The notes: generated by a model from the sequence alone, not told the origin. 15,380 nucleotides of DNA from Bacillota bacterium (GCA_016281165.1 JAEEIC010000159.1:1-15380); one strand, 5' to 3'; shown: positions 7,162 to 14,739, counted from the stretch's first letter. Numbers and translations: made by a program.

Positions 7162-8206
7162 AAAGTATGTTCGCCAGCTTCAGATAGGCTTCTCCCCATC
7201 TCCTGTTGGGCTTCTGGTTGTAGAGCTCCTTTTCGAGCATGAAGAAGCGGCCTTCCTTTACGGCGGAAAGGCCCGCCCAGGCGGGATCGTCCAGCAGCAT
7301 CTCGTGCAGGGCCTGCTCCGCCTTGGCGGTGTCGCTGCCCTGGAACACGACGAAGATGTACCGCGGATCGGCGGTCAGTATCCCCTCAAGGCCCAGATCA
7401 TCGACAAGCGCGCTGTCGCTGTCGGCGACGTTGACGCAGTCGAGGTCTTTGAGCATCTCGCCCAGCACCGAATCGTCGCTGGGTTTGGCCTTGATGACAG
7501 AGGCCGCGGCCCTGATGTAGAGCACCGTGGGCCTGCTGCCGTCGGCCATGGCCCTCGCTTCCTCGATCTCGGACCTGATGCTCAGCCCGTTCTCCTCGAA
7601 GAGCCGCTTTTCGCCCGTGATCGAGGTGCAGACGTCGAGCATGGCGAGGTAGTCGCCGAAGGTCGAGACGTCGAAGTAGGCGTAGTCGATGCCGGACTTT
7701 TCGAGCAGGTCCTCCATCTCGAGATCCGCCGCGGTGCCGGCGCTGGCGATGACGAGATCGGGCTCCGCCGTGAGGAGGGCCTCGGCGCTGGGAGAATTGA
7801 GGGCTCCGAGCTTCACGGCCTCCTTGGGAAGGCCCAGATCGAAGTTCTTCCAGGCGTCGTCCGTCGCCGCTATGATATCATCTTTTCCGCCCGCGAGGCA
7901 ATATATATCGGCGAAGCTGCCGATGAGGACGGCGACCCTGCGCGGACGCTCGTTTATCGTGACCTCTCTTCCCAGGGCGTCGGTGAAGCTGAAGGGAAGG
8001 GCCGAAGCGGGCGCTTCGGGAGCGGGGGCGGCTTCGGCCGGCTCCTGCTTTTCAGCCGGTCCCGCGGGCTGCGGGCTCTGCGTTTGCGGAGCGGGAGCCT
8101 GAGCGGCGGGAGCGGGGCTCTGCGCCCCGGCGGCCTTCGCGCTGCAGCAGGCGAGGCCGGACATAAGCGTCAATATCAGAATAAAGGCGGCAAGCTTTCT
8201 CGCCAT
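7148..8206 (-). CDS. Iron-chelate/corrinoid-type ABC substrate-binding lipoprotein
   Basis: 352 residues. A signal peptide with lipobox (MSGLACCS) puts the lipid-modified cysteine at residue 20 or 21. A spacer at about 23-69 made almost only of Ala, Pro, Gln and Glu follows. From 71 on it is a type III periplasmic-binding-protein fold: FSFTDALGREVTINERPRRVAVL opens the domain as in FepB/BtuF, LLTAEPDLVIAS is the usual first-lobe motif, and NRRWGEAYLKLANILY is a typical C-terminal ending. The ATG at 8204-8206 has AAAGGAG 10 bases upstream. First gene of the importer unit; the 107 bases upstream contain a perfect inverted repeat but no convincing promoter. The family binds ferric siderophores, heme or corrinoids. 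The neighbouring iron and Fe-S genes favour iron or heme, but this is inference. Confidence 0.9.
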   Translation of the reverse strand: MARKLAAFILILTLMSGLACCSAKAAGAQSPAPAAQAPAPQTQSPQPAGPAEKQEPAEAAPAPEAPASALPFSFTDALGREVTINERPRRVAVLIGSFADIYCLAGGKDDIIAATDDAWKNFDLGLPKEAVKLGALNSPSAEALLTAEPDLVIASAGTAADLEMEDLLEKSGIDYAYFDVSTFGDYLAMLDVCTSITGEKRLFEENGLSIRSEIEEARAMADGSRPTVLYIRAAASVIKAKPSDDSVLGEMLKDLDCVNVADSDSALVDDLGLEGILTADPRYIFVVFQGSDTAKAEQALHEMLLDDPAWAGLSAVKEGRFFMLEKELYNQKPNRRWGEAYLKLANILYGKQ

Positions 8207-8239
8207 AAGGGCCGTTCTCCTTTTTTACGAAATGACTGT

Positions 8240-8267
8240 GATCGAGCAGGCCGGGGCCTGCTCGATC
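8240..8267. repeat. Perfect 13-bp inverted repeat between asrC and the ABC importer
   Basis: GATCGAGCAGGCC and GGCCTGCTCGATC are perfect complements around a central GG (28 bases in all). No T-run follows on either strand: the minus-strand transcript continues ACAGTCATTTCG. It lies 46 bases beyond the asrC stop and about 34 bases before the binding-protein start codon. It could be an asr transcript-end hairpin or a regulator site for the importer; a classical intrinsic terminator is not supported. Confidence 0.75.
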
Positions 8268-8313
8268 GTAGATATAACTGCGGTATTGGGCTCTGATTCT
8301 TTCGGGCCTTCTG

Positions 8314-9384
8314 TCAGTCGTGCTGCGGCCCGGCGGTGTGATGCAACTCGATGGGCTTGACGTTGCAGTTCGACCTGTGCTCGGTCTCGGTCCAGAAGAT
8401 ATCCTCCGCGACCATGCACTCGGGATTGAGCTCGACGCCGTCGAGCATGATCTCCTTGAACTTCTTGTAGCCGGCCCTGTCGATCAGGTGGCCGCCGTGC
8501 AGGTACTCGGGCTTGTAGTCCATGACCCAGGCCGAGAACTTCTGCCAGTTCTTGAGGACGGCGATGATGACGTCTTCGGAAGCCCAGTTGAGGAACATCT
8601 TGCCCAGACGCGGGGTCTGACGGCCGGTGCGGCCTCCCAGTATGACCCTGTAAAGGGGCTCGGGATGGCGCTGCCAGGCGCTGGTCGGGCAGGCTCTGGC
8701 GCATTCGCCGCAGCCCACGCAGCAGCAGGGATCCTTGAGGATCTTGGCCGTGCCCTCGTCGAGGCTCAGCACTCTGGTCGCTCCGTGCTCGCACTTCTTG
8801 GCGCAGAGCCCGCAGCCTATGCATCTTTCGGGATGATAATCGAACTTGTAGGTGCCGATGATGCCGAAGTCGCAGAGGTGGGCCTTGTTGCAGTCGTTGG
8901 GGCAGCCGGCGATGTTGATCTTGATGTGGTAGTGGCTGGGGAAGATGATCTTCTCGAGCTTTCTGGCCAGCTCGAAGGTGTTGATGTTGGCGCAGATGCA
9001 GTGGTAGTTGCCTATGCAGGCGGTGATGTTCCTGGCGCCGATGGTGGGATAGCCGCTGGAGGGATCCCACTCGTGGGGCTCTCCGGCGATCTTGTCCATA
9101 TCGACCTCGCAGAGCTCGGCATCCACTTCCTTTATATACTTTTCGATGTAGGCGTTGACGGCGGGGATGTCGTCGTACTTGATGCCGGGGATGTCGAAGG
9201 TCTGGCGGGTGCCGAAATGGAAGTTCCCGTCGCCCCAGGTCTTGGCCATGTACTGTATCATCTCCAGGTACTTGGCGTCCACGAAGCCTCCGGGGACCCT
9301 CATCTGCAGCATGAATATGCCGTCGACCTTGGACTGACGGAAGCAGTTGATACGCATGTTTTTGATGTTTATATCTCTGTTCAT
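8314..9384 (-). CDS. asrC: Anaerobic sulfite reductase subunit C (siroheme catalytic subunit)
   Basis: 356 residues, cytoplasmic. It carries the siroheme/[4Fe-4S] motif C-x5-C (Cys123, Cys129 in TACIGNYHC) plus C-x3-C (Cys161, Cys165 in AGCPNDC). Two ferredoxin-type clusters follow: Cys188/191/194/198 and Cys222/225/228/232. The N-terminal half is the ferredoxin-like sulfite/nitrite reductase domain. In the Salmonella-type AsrABC complex this subunit performs the six-electron reduction of sulfite to sulfide with electrons delivered by AsrA and AsrB. The ATG at 9382-9384 has AAGGAGGT 6 bases upstream, and the gap to asrB is 12 bases. It is somewhat longer than the enteric protein, mainly at the C-terminus after the ferredoxin domain. 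Confidence 0.94.
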   Translation of the reverse strand: MNRDINIKNMRINCFRQSKVDGIFMLQMRVPGGFVDAKYLEMIQYMAKTWGDGNFHFGTRQTFDIPGIKYDDIPAVNAYIEKYIKEVDAELCEVDMDKIAGEPHEWDPSSGYPTIGARNITACIGNYHCICANINTFELARKLEKIIFPSHYHIKINIAGCPNDCNKAHLCDFGIIGTYKFDYHPERCIGCGLCAKKCEHGATRVLSLDEGTAKILKDPCCCVGCGECARACPTSAWQRHPEPLYRVILGGRTGRQTPRLGKMFLNWASEDVIIAVLKNWQKFSAWVMDYKPEYLHGGHLIDRAGYKKFKEIMLDGVELNPECMVAEDIFWTETEHRSNCNVKPIELHHTAGPQHD

Positions 9385-9396
9385 ATCATTACCTCC

Positions 9397-10197
9397 TTAG
9401 TCTACCAGGTCTTTGGCCACGGTGTAGGGGAAGCAGGGACCGTCGAGGCAGACATAGACCTCGTCTATGCGGCAGTGGCCGCACTTGCCGATGGCGCAGG
9501 ACATCTTGCGCTCGAAGCTCATCCAGATCTTCTCTTCCGCGAAACCGTTCTTGAGGAGCTCGATGCCGGTATATTTCATCATCGGAGGCGGTCCGACGAC
9601 CACGACGGCGTAGTCCTCGCCGGCCTCCTTGACGGCCGCCAGGGGCAGCTGATCCACGTAAGCGGTGACGAAGCCCTTGTGGAAGCCCTCGTGCTCCTCG
9701 TTGTCGAGGCAGAACCAGGCCCTGAACTTCTCGTTCCACTTCTCAAGATCGCTCTTGAAGAGGACGCTCTCGCAGTTCTTGAAGCCGCAGATGAGGCTGA
9801 CGGACTTGACGAAGCCCTCGTTCTTCACGCAGTAGTTGAGCAGGCTCCTGACCGGGGATACTCCGGTGCCGCCGGCGACGACGAAGAGGTGCTTGCCCCT
9901 GATCTCGTCCATGGGCCAGCCCTTGCCGTAGGGCCCCCTCAGGAAGAGGACGTCTCCCGCCTTCTTCTCGAAGAAGGCGTCGGTGACCTTGCCGACTTTG
10001 CGGATGGTGAACTCCAGCCAGCCGTCGCCCTGCTCGCTCACGGAGATGGGGCACTCGCCTATCTTGGGTATGGAGAGCTGCAGGAACTGTCCGTGCTCGG
10101 GCTTGATGTCGGTGGCGACGCGGAAGGTATATTCGATATCGGTCTCGTGTTTTACGCTTATGATCTCATAAGGCTTGGGCTGTACGTAATTAGTCAT
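9397..10197 (-). CDS. asrB: Anaerobic sulfite reductase subunit B (flavin/NADH, 2Fe-2S)
   Basis: 266 residues, PyrK-like oxidoreductase. The N-terminal beta-barrel has CPISVSE (49-55), the flavin-contact motif of this subgroup. The pyridine-nucleotide domain has FVVAGGTGVSPVRSLL (105-120) and VVGPPPMM (200-207). The C-terminal [2Fe-2S] ligands are Cys234, Cys239, Cys242 and Cys250. It takes electrons from NADH and passes them to AsrA/AsrC in the cytoplasm. A strong AAGGAGGG precedes the ATG (10195-10197). It sits between asrA (21-base gap) and asrC (12-base gap). Related subunits occur in hydrogenases and dihydroorotate dehydrogenase; the neighbours settle the assignment. Confidence 0.94.
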   Translation of the reverse strand: MTNYVQPKPYEIISVKHETDIEYTFRVATDIKPEHGQFLQLSIPKIGECPISVSEQGDGWLEFTIRKVGKVTDAFFEKKAGDVLFLRGPYGKGWPMDEIRGKHLFVVAGGTGVSPVRSLLNYCVKNEGFVKSVSLICGFKNCESVLFKSDLEKWNEKFRAWFCLDNEEHEGFHKGFVTAYVDQLPLAAVKEAGEDYAVVVVGPPPMMKYTGIELLKNGFAEEKIWMSFERKMSCAIGKCGHCRIDEVYVCLDGPCFPYTVAKDLVD

Positions 10198-10218
10198 TTA
10201 TATCTCCCTCCTTCCTGC

Positions 10219-11253
10219 CTACCTGCCGAGCTCCGCCCTGATCTGGGCTACCGCTTCGTTCATCTTTCTGAGAGTGACGGTGATGGAGATGAATTCGGGA
10301 CATCTCGCCGTGCAGCGCCCGCAGCCCACGCACATGTGGCTCTCGCCGAAGCGGGCCTTGTAGTCGTGGAACTTGTGCAGCATCTTGTAGCGCATGCGGT
10401 CGCCCGCCGTGGTGCGGTAATCCCCGCCGCCGGCCACCTTGGCGAAGGTGTCGATCTGGCAGGAGGCCGAGACCCTGCGGCGCTCGCCGACCTCGGGGTT
10501 GTCGCCGTAGATCACGTCGCGGGTGGTGAAGCAGGTGCAGGTGGAGCAGGCGATGGTGCAGGCTCCGCAGGAGATGCAGCGGCCGTTGAACTGCTTCCAC
10601 ATGGGATGCTTCTTGAGGGCGTTGAGCACTTCCTTGTCGGGGATCTCGGGGATGACGGCCGTGAGCTCGTTCTCCTTTACGAATTCGGGCGCGAACTCCG
10701 CTTTTTCCGCCTTCTCAAAGCAGGGCGCGAACTCCTCGTCCTTTACCTCGAAGAGCATTCCGTCCTCGAGGGGCTTTACGGCCATGGCGTAATCGTCGGT
10801 GGTGTTGGTCCCCATGCTGACGCAGAAACAGGTGTCGTCGCCGCCGCTGCAGGGCATCAGTATGTATCTGGCCAGCTCGTGCATGCGCTGGTAATACATA
10901 TCGACGAAGCCTCCGTTGCCGGCGTATATCCTGGCCTGGACCTTCATGGCGTTGATATCGCAGGGACGGGCGAAGATGAGCATGGGCCTTGTCTTGCCTT
11001 TGCTCTCGCGGTACTCGTCTTCGGTAAAGTAGAAGATGGTCTGCTGGATGGGGGAAAGGACTTCTTTCATGGGGTAAGTGGATTTCTCATCCCAGACGAC
11101 CTCGCTGATGTCCGAGATCTTCGCATACTGGATTATGTCCGTCTCGGAATATCTTCCCGCGTTCTTTACTCTTTTCGGGGCGTAGATGTCGTACTTTTCA
11201 GAGAGCTTTTCAAACAGGCCGGATACTTCCTGTTTGCTGAGTCTGTAGCTCAT
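10219..11253 (-). CDS. asrA: Anaerobic sulfite reductase subunit A (ferredoxin-type)
   Basis: 344 residues, cytoplasmic electron-transfer subunit. The N-terminal half contains LIFARPCDINAMK (92-104) and DTCFCVSMG, both typical of AsrA. The C-terminal half holds two [4Fe-4S] sets: Cys226/229/232/236 and Cys308/311/314/318. The extra cysteines after the first set (CSTCTC) are also seen in the family. First gene of asrABC, with an excellent AAGGAGGT 7-8 bases before the ATG (11251-11253) and a recognisable promoter upstream. Its product connects AsrB to the siroheme subunit. Confidence 0.94.
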   Translation of the reverse strand: MSYRLSKQEVSGLFEKLSEKYDIYAPKRVKNAGRYSETDIIQYAKISDISEVVWDEKSTYPMKEVLSPIQQTIFYFTEDEYRESKGKTRPMLIFARPCDINAMKVQARIYAGNGGFVDMYYQRMHELARYILMPCSGGDDTCFCVSMGTNTTDDYAMAVKPLEDGMLFEVKDEEFAPCFEKAEKAEFAPEFVKENELTAVIPEIPDKEVLNALKKHPMWKQFNGRCISCGACTIACSTCTCFTTRDVIYGDNPEVGERRRVSASCQIDTFAKVAGGGDYRTTAGDRMRYKMLHKFHDYKARFGESHMCVGCGRCTARCPEFISITVTLRKMNEAVAQIRAELGR

Positions 11254-11298
11254 GCTGCGGTACCTCCTTATACACGCAAGAATAGCATTATCGTCTTA

Positions 11299-11327
11299 AT
11301 CATACTATTTTATTCAATATTTGTAAA
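11299..11327 (-). promoter_or_regulatory. asrABC promoter
   Basis: On the minus strand TTTACA (11322-11327), a 17-bp AT-rich spacer and TATGAT (11299-11304) lie about 46 bases before the asrA start codon, in an AT-rich island that contrasts with the GC-rich genes on either side. No GTTAG-type box is present here, so asr is probably not under the same operator as feo. Confidence 0.75.
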
Positions 11328-11366
11328 AGGGCAAAACGAGCGCCGGTCAAAAAAGCCGGATGAAAC

Positions 11367-11398
11367 AAAAAAAAGACGGGCGGCCGCGGCCGTCCGTC
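11367..11398 (-). terminator. Intrinsic terminator of the sms/suf operon
   Basis: Read on the minus strand, a 24-base near-perfect palindrome (11375-11398, one A-C mismatch in 12 pairs) follows the smsB stop codon by 7 bases and is followed by eight T residues (11367-11374). It separates the sms operon from the asr promoter, so asrABC is transcribed independently. Confidence 0.92.
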
Positions 11399-11405
11399 CT
11401 GATCT

Positions 11406-12335
11406 TTATTTGAGGAAACCGTCTATGATCGCGGCTTCGGCCTCTTCCTCGGTGAGGCCCAGGGTCCTGAGCTTCATGATCTGCTCGCCCGCGATCTTGC
11501 CTATGGCGGCCTCGTGTATCAGGGCCGCGTCCTGGCTGTTGGCCGAGAGCTTGGGCGAGGCGTCCACTCTGCCGTTCTCCGAGAGTATGGCGTCGCACTC
11601 CGAATGGCCGCTGCAGCGGCAGTTGCCGATGATCTCGGACTGGTAGGCCTGATATGAGTCTCCCCTGGCCACCGAGCGGCTCATGAGGTTGACTCCGCTG
11701 TCCTCCCCGTCCAGAGTGACGGTGAAATAGGTCTCGGCCCTGTCGTTCCCGTCCGTCAGCAGCCTTTCCCTGATGACCAGCACGGCCCTCGCGGCGAGCC
11801 TGGCGCTCGTATGGCGCACGGAGCTGCTGACCCCGCCCAGCTGGCTGGTGTCCATCTCAAGGTAGGCGTCCTCGTGGAGGTAGCACTCAGTCTGCGGGTC
11901 TATCACTTTTTTGGCCGCCTCGTTTCCGGTCCCCACGTGCTTTTCGACGTAGAGCACCCGGGCTCCCTTCTCAAGGAAGAAGCGGTGGACGCCGCTGTGC
12001 CTTGCCGGCTCACCGGTCTCGGTGTGTATGCCGCAGCCGGCGATCACGGTGACGTCGGCTCCCTCGCCGACGAAGAAATCGTTGTAGACCAGGTCGTCCA
12101 CGCCCGCTTTGGTGACGCAGGCGGGTATGAAGACCTCTTCGCCTTTAGTGCCCGGCGCGATATTGATGTCGAGGCCCGGGGCGTCGGTCTTGGTCTCTAT
12201 CTTTATGTTCTCGGTGCTCCTCCTGCCTATGCTCATGCAGTTGGAACGTATATTGAAGGCTCCCATGAACTTTTCGGGGTCGAAGTCGGCCACGGTCCTG
12301 AGGAGCCCCGCGGTCTTGCTATCTATCCGGTCCAA
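11406..12335 (-). CDS. SufB/SufD-like Fe-S scaffold protein (SmsB type)
   Basis: 309 residues, cytoplasmic, much shorter than SufB (about 495 in E. coli) and lacking an N-terminal extension. The core is the right-handed beta-helix of the SufB/SufD family, ending in the signature GNCRCSGHSECDAIL (Cys239, Cys241, Cys247). The SECDAIL part aligns with the SufB region around its catalytic cysteine. ALIHEAAIGKIAGEQIMKLRTLGL (His274, Glu275) and a C-terminal helical tail with TEEEAEAAIIDGF follow. The start is a TTG (12333-12335) with AAGGAG 6 bases upstream; no better ATG is near, and the codon overlaps the end of the ATPase gene. Together with SmsC it matches the two-component SUF-like minimal systems of anaerobes. 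Expected role: scaffold on which [4Fe-4S] clusters are built. Confidence 0.86.
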   Translation of the reverse strand: MDRIDSKTAGLLRTVADFDPEKFMGAFNIRSNCMSIGRRSTENIKIETKTDAPGLDINIAPGTKGEEVFIPACVTKAGVDDLVYNDFFVGEGADVTVIAGCGIHTETGEPARHSGVHRFFLEKGARVLYVEKHVGTGNEAAKKVIDPQTECYLHEDAYLEMDTSQLGGVSSSVRHTSARLAARAVLVIRERLLTDGNDRAETYFTVTLDGEDSGVNLMSRSVARGDSYQAYQSEIIGNCRCSGHSECDAILSENGRVDASPKLSANSQDAALIHEAAIGKIAGEQIMKLRTLGLTEEEAEAAIIDGFLK

Positions 12336-13053
12336 TGAGATCTCCTTTCTCGTCCACGGGACAGTTTATGCAGTCGTTCTTCATGATGAAGGGCAGCATC
12401 CGCTCGGCGGGGCCGTGGAACGCCACCTTTCCGCCGTTTATGAGCACCAGCTCGTCGGCGATGGAGAGCAGCCTCTCCTGGTGTGATATGATGATCAGGG
12501 TAGCGCTCCTGCGGTCCCTGATGCCCTCGAAGACTCTGATGAGGCTGTTGAAGCTCCACAGGTCGATGCCGGCCTCGGGCTCGTCGAAGACCATGAGCTT
12601 CGAGTCTCTCACGAGGACGGAGGCGATCTCTATCCTCTTGATCTCGCCGCCCGAAAGGTGCGAGTCCACCGCTCTGCCCGCGTACTGTTCAAAGCTGAGA
12701 CCCACCTCCAGGAGCAGGGCCGTGAGCTCTTCGTCGCTCAGGGTCCTGCCGGCCGCTATATCCAGCAGGTCTCTCACCGTGAAGCCCTTGAAGCGCACCG
12801 GGTGCTGGAAGGCGAAGCTGACGCCTTTTTTGGCCCTCTCGGTGGGATCCAGGGGGACCAGATCCTCCCCGTCGAGGATTATACTGCCGGTATCGGGCTT
12901 TTCTATACCGGCTATCATCTTGGCGATGGTGGTTTTCCCGCCGCCGTTGGGCCCGGTGAGGACGAAGAGCTTCCCGTCCGGCACCGTCAGATCGACGCCC
13001 TTGAGGATCTCCGTGTCTTCCTTGGTGAAAGAGACCCCTTTTATCTCAAGCAT
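12319..13053 (-). CDS. sufC: SufC-like ATPase (SmsC type)
   Basis: 244-residue cytoplasmic ABC ATPase. Walker A GPNGGGKTT (34-42), Q-loop FAFQHP (Gln83), signature LSGGEIKR (133-140), Walker B LMVFDEPEAGID (153-164) and switch His191 are present. GEIKRIEIA and FDEPEAGID are diagnostic of SufC rather than transport ATPases. An unusual C-terminal tail carries NDCINCPVDEKG with a CxxC (Cys228, Cys231). The ATG (13051-13053) has AAGGAGGT 5 bases upstream. The 3' end overlaps smsB by 17 bases, implying coupled translation of the two subunits. It supplies the ATP-driven conformational change for the scaffold. Confidence 0.92.
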   Translation of the reverse strand: MLEIKGVSFTKEDTEILKGVDLTVPDGKLFVLTGPNGGGKTTIAKMIAGIEKPDTGSIILDGEDLVPLDPTERAKKGVSFAFQHPVRFKGFTVRDLLDIAAGRTLSDEELTALLLEVGLSFEQYAGRAVDSHLSGGEIKRIEIASVLVRDSKLMVFDEPEAGIDLWSFNSLIRVFEGIRDRRSATLIIISHQERLLSIADELVLINGGKVAFHGPAERMLPFIMKNDCINCPVDEKGDLIGPDR

Positions 13054-13089
13054 TTTTACCTCCTTGCCTGTATTCGATATGACCGTGAT

Positions 13090-13118
13090 ATTCTATCATC
13101 AGCGGCGGCCCTTGTAAA
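13090..13118 (-). promoter_or_regulatory. smsC-smsB promoter
   Basis: On the minus strand TTTACA (13113-13118), a 17-bp spacer and TAGAAT (13090-13095) lie about 36 bases before the smsC ATG. The -35 element coincides, shifted by one base, with the -35 of the divergent lipoprotein promoter, because TTGTAAA reads TTTACAA on the other strand. Confidence 0.72.
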
Positions 13119-13140
13119 ACGTTATCTTTAGTAATAAAAT
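13112..13140 (+). promoter_or_regulatory. Promoter of the 514-residue lipoprotein gene
   Basis: TTGTAA (13112-13117), a 17-bp spacer and TAAAAT (13135-13140) give a predicted transcript start near 13147, 40 bases before the ATG at 13187. The -35 region is shared with the smsC promoter on the opposite strand, so the two polymerases could not bind at once. Confidence 0.6.
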
Positions 13141-13186
13141 AACAGGGCCGGTCACGCTCATCGGAGGAGCGGCCGGGGCGCATGAT

Positions 13187-14731
13187 ATGAAGAAAAAACA
13201 TCCACTGTTTTTAATGAACTTTATATCGCTGCTGCTGGCGGCGGCCCTTCTTGGGGGCTGTTCTTCTCCTGCCGCGAAAACGGAAGCAGAGCCTGCCGCG
13301 CAGGCGCCGCGGGAGGAGCAGGCCGCGCCGGCGCAGGCCGCGGAGCCTTCCGGTCCCGCCGCGGAATACGCCGCGCCCGAAGAGGAAGAGCCTTCCGCTG
13401 TCAGCGAGAGCTTCGATCTGGGCGTCTTCACGCTCATAAAGACAGAAGAGCCCGCCGCGGGCGGGACGCTCAGGACCCGCGCCTACGTCTTCCCCGACGG
13501 TTCCTCCATCGAATGGGGGCGGGTGAGCGGCAACACGGAGCCGCTCAGAGTCTTTGAGGAGACGCTCTCCTCGGGCCACGCCACTTATACGAGAAAGACC
13601 TACTGGCGCGACCACGAGCTGGGCGAGGGCTCCATACCCGACGGCTGGATCTTCGTCGACGGCGATGAGGAGAAGGGCGAAGAGAGCTTCCTCTTCCTCA
13701 CCCCCCGCTTCTACCGCCTGAGGGAGAACGGGGCCCTGCAGGCCATAGACAGCCGCGACATGTCCCTTGATATCAGCGCGACCAAGAACGGTCTCGCCCT
13801 CACCATGGACTGCATGCGCTCTCCCGCGGACTGCTGCAGCGATTACATGGTCATGAGGAGCCCCTCGCGCATCACCGAATTCGATGACGATGGCCTGAAT
13901 TTCTGGATGCCCTTCGACAACAAGGGCGTCTGGCGCTGGGCCTTCGACGGCTACTATTTCCAGGCCGATCCCAGCTACATACCCTCGGGGGAGGGGGTCT
14001 ACACCAATCTGCCCTCCTGCTATGTGGCGGGGAGCCTCGAGGCGGGGCTGGGGCGTTATGACTGCGCGGCGAAGCTTTTGCTCTGCCTGCTGCACACCAT
14101 GACGGAGCAGGCCTGCGACAAGGGCTTCCTCGAGAGCAGAGCGGTCAGCGGCTGGCTCTCTTCCGATTACGGCATGGACGGGGCCTACTACGACACCCGC
14201 TTCAATTCGGACTTCGCCGAGCACTGCATAAAGCTGTATAACGAGACCGGTGCGGACTTCCTCACGGAGTATCTCGATCGCTACATGGACTTTTACCTGG
14301 GCTTCGCCGCCTCCGACGGCTGGTCGCCCGAGGGCAGCGAAGGCCTCTTCGTCCCCGATTACTGGATGGAGAAGGAGCATAAGACTCCCCACACCGCCCT
14401 CAATCACCAGCTGGCGGAGATGTCGGTGCTCTACAAGCTCTCGGCCCTGCTTGGCAGGACGGAGCTTGCGGAGCTCTCGGACCGCCTGCTGCTCGCCATC
14501 GAGGACACGGCCCCGCGCTGGATCATGAAGGACGACAATCTCGAATACGCTATCCTCACCGACGGTTCCTTCGGCTTCACCGATTATCCCAACCTCACCT
14601 ACAACGACCTCTTCGATATGCAGAGGCTCTTCGAGGGGCAGGGTAGGGAGCGCAGCGGCGCGCTCGACCTGCTCATGGAGCACAAGAAGCTCTGGATGGA
14701 CAGGAACGGCGTCAAGGGCTACAGGCAATAG
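13187..14731 (+). CDS. Large lipoprotein of unknown function
   Basis: 514 residues; I do not recognise the family. A signal peptide with lipobox LLGGC (Cys25) is followed by an Ala/Pro/Glu-rich spacer (about 26-75). Residues 77-240 are mixed with beta-type segments, including WRDHELGEGSIPDGWIFVDG. Residues about 275-514 look all-helical, with aromatic-rich repeats such as FLTEYLDRYMDFYLGF and NHQLAEMSVLYKLSALLG. The second half recalls the (alpha/alpha) barrels of D-glucuronyl C5-epimerases and some glycoside hydrolases, which suggests carbohydrate or cell-envelope work outside the membrane; this is a guess from residue patterns. Cysteines are frequent in the middle (209, 216, 217, 278, 293, 300, 310). 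The start is fixed by the signal peptide; only a weak GGGG lies 8 bases upstream, with GGAGGAG 17 bases away. Divergent from smsC. Confidence 0.8.
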   Translation: MKKKHPLFLMNFISLLLAAALLGGCSSPAAKTEAEPAAQAPREEQAAPAQAAEPSGPAAEYAAPEEEEPSAVSESFDLGVFTLIKTEEPAAGGTLRTRAYVFPDGSSIEWGRVSGNTEPLRVFEETLSSGHATYTRKTYWRDHELGEGSIPDGWIFVDGDEEKGEESFLFLTPRFYRLRENGALQAIDSRDMSLDISATKNGLALTMDCMRSPADCCSDYMVMRSPSRITEFDDDGLNFWMPFDNKGVWRWAFDGYYFQADPSYIPSGEGVYTNLPSCYVAGSLEAGLGRYDCAAKLLLCLLHTMTEQACDKGFLESRAVSGWLSSDYGMDGAYYDTRFNSDFAEHCIKLYNETGADFLTEYLDRYMDFYLGFAASDGWSPEGSEGLFVPDYWMEKEHKTPHTALNHQLAEMSVLYKLSALLGRTELAELSDRLLLAIEDTAPRWIMKDDNLEYAILTDGSFGFTDYPNLTYNDLFDMQRLFEGQGRERSGALDLLMEHKKLWMDRNGVKGYRQ

Positions 14732-14739
14732 ACGGTCCC

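Noticed and set aside
6635..8296. A 553-codon plus-strand frame across the permease and binding-protein genes
   Set aside because: Antisense to two clear ABC importer genes with intact motifs; no recognisable protein features.
11341..11360. A second CCGG/CCGG stem with T-run after the sms terminator
   Set aside because: Only four base pairs around a T-rich loop; the 12-bp stem at 11375-11398 already explains termination.
8320..11646. An open reading frame of 1108 codons on the plus strand, antisense to asrABC
   Set aside because: It runs through three well-supported genes and their gap, its translation is low-complexity Gly/Ala/Asp/Val with no domain, it has no ribosome binding site or promoter, and GC-rich third positions commonly keep an antisense frame open.
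13145..13175. A possible hairpin over the ribosome binding region of the lipoprotein gene (GGCC and GCTC/GAGC pairings)
   Set aside because: Only short arms separated by a bulge; GGCC palindromes are expected by chance in GC-rich DNA.
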